This document shows, one piece after another, positions 8,623 to 18,400 of a stretch of DNA of 55,318 nt. Under the pieces are notes generated by a model that was not told the DNA's origin, did not search any database, and saw only the letters and a program-made list of their open reading frames with translations. How positions within the stretch are numbered: the first letter of the stretch is position 1; each line of letters starts with the position of its first letter. The stretch lies in NCBI GenBank assembly GCA_945913285.1, contig CAMEDD010000018.1:1-55318 (forward strand), written 5' to 3'. The position numbers and the translations under genes were made by a program. This DNA comes from Candidatus Sulfopaludibacter sp. SbA3 (GTDB lineage: Bacteria > Pseudomonadota > Alphaproteobacteria > Caulobacterales > Hyphomonadaceae).

Positions 8623-11181
8623 ATGACTGACGCTCCTCCCCCGACTTTCCGCATGACGCTCGAGAAGTATGCCGGCCCGATCAAATGGGGCCGGAGACTG
8701 TTGCTTGCGGGCTTCGTACTCGGCGTGATCGCGCTGATCGTGGCATGGGTCTACTTTGCGGCGCTCGGGCGGGATGTCCCCTCGATCGACAAGCTCAAAC
8801 AGTATGAGCCGCCGATCACCTCGCGCGTCCACGCAGGCGACGGGACCCTGATTGCCGAGTTTGCCGACCAGCACCGCGTCTTCGTGCCCTACGAGTCCAT
8901 CCCGGAACATGTGGTGCAGGCTTTCGTGGCCGCCGAAGACAAGAACTTCTTCACGCATGACGGTCTCGACTATGCGGGCATCACGCGCGGCGCGGTGAAC
9001 ACAGCCAAGAACAAGATCACCGGCGACGGCGGCATGCAGGGTGGTTCGACGATCACCCAGCAGGTCGCCAAGAACATGCTTCTGACCCGGGACCAGAATA
9101 TCGAACGCAAGGCGAAGGAAGCGATTGTCGCTCAGCGGATCGAGAAGGAGTTCACCAAGGGCGAGATTCTTGAGCTCTACCTCAACGAGATTTATCTGGG
9201 CGGCCAGTCCTACGGTGTCGCGTCCGCAGCCTTGAACTATTTTAACAAATCCCTACCGGAACTCGACCTTGCGGAAGCTGCAACGCTGGCTTCGCTGCCC
9301 AAGTTTCCGGGCAAGGTGAACCCTTACACCAATCCGGAACGCCTCCTGTCGCGCCGCAATTATGTGCTCCAGCGCATGAAGGAGGACGGCTACATCACGC
9401 GCGAGGAAAGGGACGCCGCGCTCGAGCGGCCATTGACCACAACGCGCCGTCTGCGCGGCCCGGAGTTCATCGCGACCACCTATTTCGTGCAGGAACTCCG
9501 CAATGACCTGATCAAGCGGTACGGCGAAGATACACTCGAACAGGGCGGCCTTTCGATCCGCTCGACCATCGACACGCGCCTTCAGATTGCAGCCCAGAGC
9601 GCCCTTCAGAACGGCCTTGTGGCCTATGACCGCCGCCATGGCTGGCGCGGCCCGTTGACGACGCTTCCGGTTGACGATGGGGCTGTCGAGGCGCTCAAAG
9701 CGGTCAAGCTGCCCGGCGGGAACGGAACTTGGGAAGCCGCACTGGTCACCCGGCTGGGTGCAAGCTCGGCAGAGCTTCTGTTGACGGACGGCGAAACGAT
9801 CAAGCTGCCGCCCGACGAGATCAAATGGGCGCAGACCTACAAGCCGGAAAGCGGCAAGGCGGGTCTGCGGGTCGGCCATGTCATTCTCGCGGAGTTCACG
9901 CGCAAGGAGCAGGCCGCCAGGCCCCCGGCAGACCCTGAAAGCGCAGAGGTCGCGGCGCCCGTGATGGTGCCGGTCGGGAATGCAACCCTGAGACAGGTTC
10001 CGGAAGTCGACGGCGCGCTGATCGCGCTCGATCCGCACACCGGCCGCGTCCTCGCCATGCAGGGCGGCTATTCCTTCTTCAAGTCGAGCTTCAACCGCGT
10101 CACGCAAGCGACCCGCCAGCCCGGCTCGAGCTTCAAGCCGTTCGTGTATGCGGCGGCGATGGAGAAAGGCTACACGCCCTCCTCCCGGATGCTCGACGCG
10201 CCGTTTGTGTCTTATGACGTCTCGACCAAGAAATACTGGGCACCTAAGAACTATACTGCAGGTCAGTCCTACGGGATGGTGACGCTTCGCGTCGCCCTCG
10301 AGAAATCACTGAACCAGGTGACGGCACGGATCGCTCAGGAAATCGGAATGGAAGCCGTTTCTGATCTCTCTGAACGCGTCGGTGTTTATGACAATCTGCC
10401 CGCCTATCCGGCGATGTCGCTGGGCGCGGGTGACACCGAGCTGATCAACCTCGTGCGCGGCTACGCCGCTTTCGTGAACGGCGGCAAGAAAGTCACGCCG
10501 ACCCTGCTGGACCGCGTGCAGGACCGGTATGGTCGCACCCTCTACCGCAATGACGAGCGCAGGTGCGACGGTTGCCAGGCCGACGAATGGAACGGCGAGG
10601 ACCCGCCGGTGCTCGCCGACAACCGTGAGCAGGTGCTGGACCCGATCGTTGCCTACCAGATCACGCACATGATGGAAGGCGTCGTTGAACGCGGTACCGG
10701 GCGCCGCGCCCTACGGATCGGCAAGCCCGTGGCTGGCAAGACCGGAACGACGGATGATTATCGTGACGCCATTTTCGTTGGCTTCTCGCCGGATCTCGTG
10801 GTCGGTGTGCGCGTCGGCTTCGATGACAACCGCTCTCTGGGCGAGGGCGAGGCCGGTGGCTCGGTCGCCGTGCCTATCTTCACCGAGTTCATGGAAACAG
10901 CGCTGAAGGATCACGCCGCAACGCCGTTCCGTATCCCTCCCGGTGTGCGCCTGGTGAAGGTCGATGCGCGCACCGGCGTGCCTGCTCCCGGCGGCGGTCC
11001 CGGTGTGATTGACGAGGCGTTCCGGCCTGGAACAGAGCCCGGCCTGAACGTGTTCGTCGGACAGGAAGACTGTCTTTCGATCTCCGGCTCCTGCGGCGAC
11101 GGGCTGGATACCGGCGGCGCGGCGACGGATGGCATCGGCGACGGCGCCGCATCCGACGAGAATCTCGACGGCATCTTCTGA
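8623..11181 (+). CDS. mrcA: Penicillin-binding protein 1A (bifunctional peptidoglycan synthase)
   Basis: This 852-residue class A PBP polymerises glycan strands and cross-links peptides in the periplasm. A membrane anchor spans about residues 27-49. The glycosyltransferase domain has the catalytic glutamate at about 105 in AAEDKNFFTHDGLDY, plus QGGSTITQQVAKNML. The transpeptidase domain carries S502 in GSSFKPF (SxxK), S562-L-N564 (SxN) and K706-T-G (KTG). Between them is an OB-like insertion, as in other PBP1A proteins. The C-terminus is glycine- and aspartate-rich and ends without further domains. The gene lies between a TPR lipoprotein and prfB. All catalytic motifs are intact. Confidence 0.96.
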   Translation: MTDAPPPTFRMTLEKYAGPIKWGRRLLLAGFVLGVIALIVAWVYFAALGRDVPSIDKLKQYEPPITSRVHAGDGTLIAEFADQHRVFVPYESIPEHVVQAFVAAEDKNFFTHDGLDYAGITRGAVNTAKNKITGDGGMQGGSTITQQVAKNMLLTRDQNIERKAKEAIVAQRIEKEFTKGEILELYLNEIYLGGQSYGVASAALNYFNKSLPELDLAEAATLASLPKFPGKVNPYTNPERLLSRRNYVLQRMKEDGYITREERDAALERPLTTTRRLRGPEFIATTYFVQELRNDLIKRYGEDTLEQGGLSIRSTIDTRLQIAAQSALQNGLVAYDRRHGWRGPLTTLPVDDGAVEALKAVKLPGGNGTWEAALVTRLGASSAELLLTDGETIKLPPDEIKWAQTYKPESGKAGLRVGHVILAEFTRKEQAARPPADPESAEVAAPVMVPVGNATLRQVPEVDGALIALDPHTGRVLAMQGGYSFFKSSFNRVTQATRQPGSSFKPFVYAAAMEKGYTPSSRMLDAPFVSYDVSTKKYWAPKNYTAGQSYGMVTLRVALEKSLNQVTARIAQEIGMEAVSDLSERVGVYDNLPAYPAMSLGAGDTELINLVRGYAAFVNGGKKVTPTLLDRVQDRYGRTLYRNDERRCDGCQADEWNGEDPPVLADNREQVLDPIVAYQITHMMEGVVERGTGRRALRIGKPVAGKTGTTDDYRDAIFVGFSPDLVVGVRVGFDDNRSLGEGEAGGSVAVPIFTEFMETALKDHAATPFRIPPGVRLVKVDARTGVPAPGGGPGVIDEAFRPGTEPGLNVFVGQEDCLSISGSCGDGLDTGGAATDGIGDGAASDENLDGIF

Positions 11182-11218
11182 TTGCCCGAGGGTTATGGCG
11201 CGGCACCCATACGCCGCT

Positions 11219-11246
11219 TTGACCGAATTCGACCTCGGGGTTATAG
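11219..11246 (+). promoter_or_regulatory. Candidate prfB promoter
   Basis: TTGACC (11219-11224), a 16-bp spacer and TTATAG (11241-11246) resemble a sigma-70 promoter in the 108-bp gap between PBP1A and prfB. The prfB ribosome-binding site AAGGAGG follows at suitable distance from ATG 11290. Confidence 0.5.
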
Positions 11247-11289
11247 CCCGTCTCCAATTGTTGCCTGTTGTGTTGAAGGAGGCGCTTAG

Positions 11290-12397
11290 ATGTCCGCCGA
11301 AATCCGTTCGCTGATTGACCAGATCCGCCAGTCCGCCGCTCTGCTACGGAGGCGTCTTTGACTGGGATACGGCCACCAAACGTCTCGACGAACTGACCGC
11401 GCTGTCTGAGCGCCCGGACTTCTGGAACGACCCCCAGGACGCACAGAAACTGATGCGCGAGCGCCAGAAACTGGCGGACGGCATCGCGCTTGTGGCAGCG
11501 CTCGAGACAGATATCGCCGACGCCCCGGAACTTCTGGACCTCTCCGAAGGCGATGCTGCCATGCAGGCGGACATCCAGGCCTCGCTGGCCCGCGCTGCCG
11601 AAAAGGCCCAGAAGGCCGAGTTGGCGGCGCTGCTGTCGGGCGAAGCGGATGGCAATGACTGCTACGTGCAGATCAACGCAGGTGAAGGCGGAACGGAAAG
11701 CCAGGACTGGGCCTCTATCCTGCGCCGGATGTATGTGCGGTGGGCCGAAAAACACGGCTACGCGGTCGATGAACTCGACGAACGCGAGGGCGAGGAAGCC
11801 GGGATCAAGTCGGCGACGGTCCAGATCAAGGGCGCGAATGCCTATGGCTGGCTGAAGTCAGAGACCGGCGTGCACCGTCTCGTGCGGATTTCGCCTTATG
11901 ATTCGTCGGCGCGGCGTCACACGTCATTCTCGTCAGTCAGCGTGACGCCGGTCATCGATGACAAGATCGAGATCGAGATCAATCCGTCGGATGTCCGTAC
12001 AGATACATTCCGCGCGTCGGGCGCCGGCGGCCAGCACATCAACCGGACCGATTCGGCCGTGCGCCTTACGCACATCCCGACCAACACGGTCGTGCAGTGC
12101 CAGATGGGCCGCTCCCAGCACCAGAACCGCGATGAAGCCTGGAAGATGCTGCGATCGAAACTTTATGAACTCGAGCTGCAGAAGCGAAAATCTGCCGCCG
12201 ATGCGCAGTATGCAGACAAGAGCGCCATCGGCTTTGGCCACCAGATCCGTTCCTATGTGTTGCAGCCCTACCAGATGGTCAAAGACTTGAGAACGAATGT
12301 GGAGACGTCCGATACAGGCGGCGTTCTGGACGGCGATATCGACCGCTTCCTGTCGGCTTCACTTGCCGCGTCAGTGGCGAAGGATGAGGTAAGGTAG
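11290..12397 (+). CDS. prfB: Peptide chain release factor 2 (programmed +1 frameshift)
   Basis: RF2 ends translation at UGA and UAA. The gene is in two frames: a 23-codon leader from ATG 11290 stops at the in-frame TGA 11359-11361, and the main frame resumes at GAC 11360. Joined, the protein has about 368 residues, normal for RF2. The GGQ catalytic loop is in [15 protein letters not shown]. The position of the stop-codon recognition tripeptide (SPF in E. coli) reads SPY in [23 protein letters not shown] precedes ATG 11290 at 8 nt. A frame call starting at 11315 would miss the true N-terminus. The downstream cold-shock gene starts 1 bp after the stop, so the two form an operon. Confidence 0.96.
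11347..11362 (+). promoter_or_regulatory. prfB programmed frameshift site
   Basis: The stretch CGGAGGCGTCTTTGAC contains the slippery CTTTGAC heptamer (11356-11362) with the in-frame TGA, preceded by an internal Shine-Dalgarno-like GGAGG (11348-11352) a few bases upstream. This is the layout of the autoregulatory E. coli RF2 site: when RF2 is scarce, ribosomes pause at UGA and slip +1. The bases are directly visible; the mechanism is established for the family. Confidence 0.93.
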
Positions 12398-12398
12398 G

Positions 12399-13037
12399 GT
12401 GACCGACACGCCGGATACTGCCCCAGCGCGCACAAAGGGGCGCTTGAACAACTGGAGTGACGAGCGCGGTTTCGGGTTCCTGGCGCCGGAGGGCGGCGGG
12501 CCGGATGTCTTCGTGCACGCAAACGCATTCTCTAAGGAAGGCCGTCACATCGAGATCGGCCATGCGTACGAATTCACCGTCGAGTACGGCAAGGACGGCA
12601 AGCCGAAAGCGAAGAACGTCTCGGCACTGAAGGCTTCTGCTGCCATCGCCCCGCCGAAGGCAAGCCCCAGCCTGCGGTCGCAGATCGTCCAGCGCGGCCC
12701 GAGATTGCTCGTCATCCCGGCCTTCCTTTTCATCGCGGCGGCCATCGCCAGCGTGCAGTCGATTTCGACCAACTGGCTGGTTATCTATGGTGTCGCGAGC
12801 GTCGCCTGCTTTGCCGGTTATGGCCTCGACAAGCGCGCGGCTAACCAGAAGCAATGGCGGGTCTCCGAGACGGTCCTGCTCTTGATCGGGCTCGTCGGCG
12901 GCTGGCCCGGCGGGATCATCGGGCAGGAAGTTTTCCGTCACAAGACACAAAAGAAAGCGTTCCGGACGCTGTTCTGGATGAGCGTCGCCATCAACATGGC
13001 GGCCTTCGTCCAGATCAATGTCTTTGCCGCGCGCTGA
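12399..13037 (+). CDS. Cold-shock domain fused to DUF1294 membrane domain
   Basis: The 212-residue protein has an N-terminal cold-shock fold at about residues 12-75, with the RNA-binding motifs GFGFLAPEG (RNP1-like) and DVFVHANAF (RNP2-like). A linker leads to a DUF1294 domain with several membrane segments (about 103-205), recognisable by WRVSETVLLLIGLVGGWPG and HKTQKKAFR. CSD-DUF1294 fusions are a known bacterial architecture of unknown function, perhaps tying RNA binding to the membrane. GTG 12399 is the start, one base after the prfB stop, indicating translational coupling. Its 3' end overlaps convergent mutY by 23 bp. Confidence 0.88.
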   Translation: MTDTPDTAPARTKGRLNNWSDERGFGFLAPEGGGPDVFVHANAFSKEGRHIEIGHAYEFTVEYGKDGKPKAKNVSALKASAAIAPPKASPSLRSQIVQRGPRLLVIPAFLFIAAAIASVQSISTNWLVIYGVASVACFAGYGLDKRAANQKQWRVSETVLLLIGLVGGWPGGIIGQEVFRHKTQKKAFRTLFWMSVAINMAAFVQINVFAAR

Positions 13038-14061
13038 GGCCGGCCAGCGACGCAGCCTTGGCGAACACAGTGGGCAATCCCGCAAGATCAGCCGCGGGCG
13101 CCCAGTAGCCCTCCGGCAGTTGCTCTCGCCGCGCATCAGCGACGTGGACGTCGAGGTGAAGGGCGAAGTGCGTGAACACGTGACGGACCTCTCCAATGTT
13201 GGACCATCCCGCCTCCACTGGGGGATCGCAACCGGTGCGCGTCTCGGTCCAATCCGACGAGGGCAGCGCCAGCATGCCGCCCAGAAGGCCCGACGGCGGA
13301 CGCCGAATGAGCCAGACGTCTGCATTCCGGCGCAAGACATAAGCGGCGCCATAGCGGACAGGCCGCGCCGTCTTGGCGGGCTTGATCGGATAGCGGTCCG
13401 GCAGGCCTTCAGCAAAGGCGGCGCAATACGCCGTGATCGGACAGAGCCCGCAAGACGGCTGCCTGGGCGTGCAGACGCCGGAGCCAAGATCCATCAGCGC
13501 TTCCGCAAAGTCTCCGGGACGCGTTGCCGGAACAAGGTCTCTCGCGATTGCGCCAATGCGGCGCTTGGCTGCGGCCCAGTCCTCCCTGGTCGCCAGCAGG
13601 CGCGAGAAAACGCGCTCTGCGTTGCCGTCAACCGCGGCCGTTCTTTCCCCGAATGCCAGAGCGGCAATCGCCCCGGCGGTGTAAGGGCCAATACCCGGTA
13701 AGGTCAGCAGTTCGTTTTCGGTGACGGGAAACCCGCCCCGCGCGGCCACGTCCCGCGCGCATTTCAGAAGGTTGCGCGCCCTGGCATAGTAGCCGAGCCC
13801 GGCCCAGGCTTGCATGACCTCTTCGTCCGCCGCAGCGGCCAGCGCCTCCACTGTCGGCCAGCGCCGTGTGAACGCGTCAAAATACGGCGCCGCGTGCGGC
13901 ACGGTCGTCTGCTGCAGCATGATCTCGGAAAGCCAGACGCGGTAGGGATCGCGCGCAACGCCCCGCGGACTGCGCCACGGGAGCGTTCGGGCCGACCGGT
14001 CAAACCAGGCAAGCAACCCCGGCACCATCCCGGCGAGATCGCCATCACTTTTCGGATTCAT
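13015..14061 (-). CDS. mutY: A/G-specific adenine DNA glycosylase MutY
   Basis: MutY removes adenine mispaired with 8-oxoguanine. The 348-residue protein has the catalytic glutamate E46 in SEIMLQQTTV, the helix-hairpin-helix motif LPGIGPYTAGAIAALAFG, the conserved aspartate D145 in AVDGNAERVF, and the 4Fe-4S ligands C197, C204, C207 and C213 (C-X6-C-X2-C-X5-C). The C-terminal NUDIX-like lesion-recognition domain is present (GEVRHVFTHFALHLDV). It converges on the cold-shock gene with a 23-bp overlap and diverges from dciA with 39 bp between starts. Complete and probably functional. Confidence 0.96.
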   Translation of the reverse strand: MNPKSDGDLAGMVPGLLAWFDRSARTLPWRSPRGVARDPYRVWLSEIMLQQTTVPHAAPYFDAFTRRWPTVEALAAAADEEVMQAWAGLGYYARARNLLKCARDVAARGGFPVTENELLTLPGIGPYTAGAIAALAFGERTAAVDGNAERVFSRLLATREDWAAAKRRIGAIARDLVPATRPGDFAEALMDLGSGVCTPRQPSCGLCPITAYCAAFAEGLPDRYPIKPAKTARPVRYGAAYVLRRNADVWLIRRPPSGLLGGMLALPSSDWTETRTGCDPPVEAGWSNIGEVRHVFTHFALHLDVHVADARREQLPEGYWAPAADLAGLPTVFAKAASLAGLSARQRH

Positions 14062-14100
14062 GCCTTTTCCTCGCCGCAGAAGCCGTGCAGATTTGCCAAC

Positions 14101-14640
14101 ATGGTCCAGAGATCAACCCTCGATCCGCTTGAAGAAGCCCGGGCGCTGGTCAAGCTGCGCTACACGCGGGCGCGCGCGCTCAAGCCGCCGATGAAGGCCA
14201 TCGCGATCTCGGCGGACCGGGTGGGCCGCAAATCGGGCGCGGCCAAACTGCCGCCCCTGAAACTTCTGCAAGCGCGGTGGCGGGAGATTGCGGGAGAGCA
14301 AGTCTACAAATTCTCCCACCCCGAAAAGATCAGCGCCTCAAAGGATGGCCGCATCCTCACGCTGCGCGTGATCCCCCAAGCTGCGCCGCTGGTTCAGCAC
14401 CAGTCCGAGACGATCCGCCAACGGGTCTCGGTGGCCGCAGGCGGCGACATAACGGCGATCCGGATCGTGCAAGGCCCGATCTCCCGCGGCGCAGAGACGG
14501 TGGTCTATCGCCCGAAGGCGCGGGCGCTCACGCCGAAGGAAGCCGAATCCCTCGAGGAAGGCGCGGCGCGAATCGAAAATGCGGGTCTGCGCGCGGCAAT
14601 TGTTGCACTGGGCAAGGCTGTGCTATCGGCAGACCCGTAA
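14101..14640 (+). CDS. dciA: DciA-like protein (DUF721), DnaB helicase loader
   Basis: This 179-residue protein carries a DUF721 domain at about residues 50-140, seen in LLQARWREIAGEQVYKFS and the strand-rich GRILTLRVIPQAAPLVQHQS. DUF721 proteins are now called DciA and assist loading of the replicative helicase DnaB in bacteria that lack DnaC. ATG 14101 is used; the frame is open much further upstream but only antisense to mutY. It is divergent from mutY and followed by the DsbA-like and smc genes, an order I recall as common in alphaproteobacteria. Helicase loading here is inferred from the family. Confidence 0.82.
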   Translation: MVQRSTLDPLEEARALVKLRYTRARALKPPMKAIAISADRVGRKSGAAKLPPLKLLQARWREIAGEQVYKFSHPEKISASKDGRILTLRVIPQAAPLVQHQSETIRQRVSVAAGGDITAIRIVQGPISRGAETVVYRPKARALTPKEAESLEEGAARIENAGLRAAIVALGKAVLSADP

Positions 14641-14704
14641 ACGCTCGCGGCGGTTTTTTTAACGATTTGGCAACCGGCGCGACTCATTCCCTAACGCGAG
14701 GCTC

Positions 14705-15394
14705 ATGACTATGGCACCACTTTTCCGGCGTTTCGCGCTTGCGGCTGTTTCCGCTCTGGCACTCGTTGCCTGCGGCGCAGCCAAAGGCGACAGCACCAAG
14801 GCTCCTGGCGCGAATGCGGGCGCAGCGGCGACCACGCAGGCGGGCGAGCTCGGCCACGTCAAAGGTGATCCGGATGCGCCGATCACGCTGATCGAGTATG
14901 CCTCTCCGACTTGCCCCGCGTGCAAGTATTTCCACGACAGCGTGCTCCCCACGATTGAGGAAAAGTATGTGTCGACCGGCAAGGTCCGGTTCGTATTCCG
15001 CGAATTCCCGATCCACGGCACGGTGGACGTCGCCGCCTACGTCGTCGCCCGCTGCGCAGGTGACGACAAGTTTTTCGCAGTCCTCGACGACTTGTTTGCG
15101 AACCAGGAAGGGATCGTTCAGGCCGCTCAGGTCGGCGCGCTGGGTAACACCCTGAAAACGATCGCGAAGCGGCACGGAATCGAAACGGACGAAGCCTTCG
15201 ACGCCTGCATGGACAACCCGGCGATCCGGGACGAGCTGGCCGCTGTGTACCAGTCTGCCGAGCAGTTCCAGGTCGCCGGCACGCCAACCTTCGTGCTGGA
15301 TGGCAAGGTTCGCAATTTCGAGGGCGACTATCGCTCGCCGGAAGGCTTCTCCAGGCAGATCGACGCACTGCTCGCCGAAAAAGGCGCGCAATAA
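14705..15394 (+). CDS. DsbA-like thioredoxin-fold lipoprotein
   Basis: The 229-residue product is a periplasmic thiol:disulfide oxidoreductase. A lipoprotein signal ends ALALVAC (cysteine near residue 23), and the active site is C70-P-A-C73 in SPTCPACKYFHDSVLP. A cis-proline segment appears as VAGTPTFVLDGKV. The insertion between active site and cis-proline is helical, as in the DsbA/ScsC-like DSBA family. ATG 14705 is used, with ATG 14711 a close alternative. It sits 16 bp upstream of smc, probably in the same transcript. Whether it oxidises or isomerises disulfides cannot be told. Confidence 0.9.
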   Translation: MTMAPLFRRFALAAVSALALVACGAAKGDSTKAPGANAGAAATTQAGELGHVKGDPDAPITLIEYASPTCPACKYFHDSVLPTIEEKYVSTGKVRFVFREFPIHGTVDVAAYVVARCAGDDKFFAVLDDLFANQEGIVQAAQVGALGNTLKTIAKRHGIETDEAFDACMDNPAIRDELAAVYQSAEQFQVAGTPTFVLDGKVRNFEGDYRSPEGFSRQIDALLAEKGAQ

Positions 15395-15409
15395 GCATGA
15401 GGTACCGGC

Positions 15410-18400
15410 ATGCAGATCACTGAGCTGCGCATTGCCGGCTTCAAGTCGTTTGTTGATCCGCAGACCGTCCCGATCGAACCGGGGCTGACCGGCATTGTCG
15501 GGCCCAACGGCTGCGGCAAGTCAAACCTCCTCGAAGCGCTACGCTGGGCGATGGGCGCCAACTCCGCCAGGGCCATGCGCGGCGGCGAGATGGATGACCT
15601 GATCTTCAACGGTGCAGACGGACGTCCGGCCCGCGAGACCGCCGAAGTCATACTTGTGCTGGACAACTCCCGCCGAACCGCGCCGCCGGAGTTCAACGGG
15701 GCCGACCAGCTAGAGATCGAACGCAGGCTGAAGCGCGGCGCCGGCTCCAGCTACCGGATCAACGGCCGCACCGTGCGCGGCAAGGACATCCAGCTGCTGT
15801 TTGCCGATGCCTCGACCGGTGCAAACTCCCCTGCCCTTGTTCGTCAGGGCCAGATTTCGGAACTGATCGGCTCCAAGCCCCAGAACCGCCGGCGCATCCT
15901 GGAAGAAGCGGCCGGCATTGCGGGTCTCAACAGCCGCCGGCAGGAGGCCGAGCAGAAACTCGACGGCGCCGAAGCCAACCTGCAGCGCCTTGCTGAAGTG
16001 TCCGCCGAAGTCGAACGCCAGCTGGCCAGCCTCAAGCGGCAGGCGGCTAAGGCGGGTCGCTACCGGAAGATCTCGGAAGAAATTCAGGCGCTGGATGCGC
16101 TGGTGGCGCACCTGCGCTGGGTCGAAGCCCGCAAGACGATGGAGGCGGCCCGCGCGCAGCTTGATATTCTGAAACGTCAGGTCGAGGATCTGTCGCGTGA
16201 AGACGCGGTGCGCGAAAAGGAACGCATCGAAGCCGGCGAAGGCCTTGCGCCGCTCCGGGCAGCTGAGATGGACGCTGCTGCCCGCCTCGGTCAGGCGCGG
16301 ATCACGCTGGCAAAGCTGGAAACGGAACGCCGTATCGCGGCAGACTCGCACTCGCGCCTTGAAGCGGAAGCCCTGCGCCTTTCAATCGACTTCGCCCGGG
16401 AGATAACGACCCACGAGGAAGCCGCCGCGGCGCTGGCGCAGGCCCGCGAAGAACTCGCCGGGCTTCCGCAGGAAGATGCGGCCCTGACCGCGCGCCTTGA
16501 GGCGCAGGCCCGGACTGCGCTTGAGACCGCGCGCACCCGTCTCACCGAAGCCGAACGCGCCGCTGATGAGGCCCAGCAGCGCCTCTCGGATGCACGCGCC
16601 CGGCGCCGGGCCGCCGAGGACAATGCCGCGGCTCAGGCGCGCCGGCAGACCATGCTGACAGCTGAAATCGAGCGCCTGCGGGGCGAGATGACGGGCCTGG
16701 AAGCGTCCGGCATCCATCTGCTTCGTTTGCGTCAGGCCAAGAATGCCGAAGCAGAAGCCGAAATCGCCCTGGGCGATGCCGAGCGCGCCGTTGAACTCGC
16801 TGAAGCCGAGCTTGCCCGGGCCCGCGTGGCCGAAGGTGAAGCGCTTCCGCCCTTCGATGCGGCCAATCATTGCGTGCGTTCGCTCGAGGCCGAAATTGCG
16901 GGCCTCACGCGCCTGATGCGCCGGTCCGGCCCCTCGGCTGCGCCGCCTGTGCTGGAGCGCCTGCGGACCCGCGACGGATACGAGAAAGCCGTCGCCGCCG
17001 CGCTCGGTGACGACATCGAAGCGCCGACCGATCGCACCGCGGCCGTCTACTGGAACGGCGCGCAGGCCGCGGCTCAGGCTTTGCCCGAAGGCGCCAGGCC
17101 TCTCACGTCTTTCGTTGACGCCCCTGGCGAACTGGCGGCGCGCCTGTCTCAGTGCGGATTGGTGTCCCTTGCCGACGGCGCACGTTTGATTGCGGGCCTG
17201 AAGCCCGGCCAGCGGCTCGTTTCCCGCGAGGGCCATCTCTGGCGCTGGGACGGGTTCATCCGCACGCCGGACGCGCCTGTCAGTGCGACCGCGCGCCTCG
17301 AACAAAAGGCCCGGATTGAAGCCGCGCAGACGGAACTCGTCTTTCGTCAGAGCGAGCTGGCAGCGTTGACGGCCACGCTTGAAGAATCCCGCGCCGCGCG
17401 CCTGGCAGCTGAGGAAAGCCTTCGCCACCTGCGCCAGTTCATTGCCCCGGCCCAACGGACGCTGACGGACGCCCGCGCGGCTGCCATCGACGCGACGCAG
17501 GCGAACGAACGCACCCAGAGAACGCGCGAGGCCGGCACCGAAGCGCTCGCCCGGGCCGAAACAGACCTGGTTGCGGTTGCGGAGATGCTGGCGCTCGCAA
17601 CGCCCGGCGCAAGCGCCGAAGAAGATACCGCGCTCGAACAGGCGCTTGCCGGCGCCCGCGAAACACTTGCGGGCGCGCGCGCCGCAGAAACCGAAGTGCG
17701 CGGCCAGTTGGCAGATCTCCTTCGTGGCCGTGAGCAGGCTGCCGCCCGGCGCGCCGCGCTCGCCCGAGATGTCGAGGCCTGGCAGGCACGGCTGGCCTCG
17801 GCCGGGGAACGCCTCGCGCAAGTCACCGAACGCCGGGCAGACGTCGCCGCGACCGTGCATACCTCGCGCGAACGCCCGGCAGTCCTGCGCGCCGAGATCG
17901 ACGGCCTTGCCAGCGAAACCGAACTGCTGGAGGCGGAGCGCCAGGCCGGCGCCGATACGCTTGCCCGCAAGGAAGCCGCGATCCGCGAAGCCGACACAGC
18001 CGCCCGCAAGGCCGCCACTGCCGCCGCTGAGGCGCGCGCGCAGCTCGCCGCCTGGACGGTGAAACTCGAGAACGCCGAAGCCAAGCATGCCGAGAGCATC
18101 GCGCACGCCCGGACCGCCTTCCTGCGCACGCCCGAAGGCCTGCTCGCGATCGCCGAAGCCGGGCTCGGCGAGGACGCACTCGGCGCGTTCACGCCGCGCG
18201 AAGCTGAAGCCCGTCTCGACGGCCTGAGCCGCGAGCGAGACCAGCTCGGCGGCGTTAACATGAACGCGGAAGCGGAAGCCGAGGCGCTCGAATTGCGTCT
18301 CGGGGTCCAGATCGCAGAGCGGGATGATCTCGTCGCTGCGATTGCCAAGCTGCGCGAGGGTGTCGAAGCCCTCAATGTCGAGGGACGCCAGCGCCTCCTG

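Noticed and set aside
12279..13487. Minus-strand frame of 402 codons over the cold-shock gene
   Set aside because: Antisense to the cold-shock gene and out of frame with mutY.
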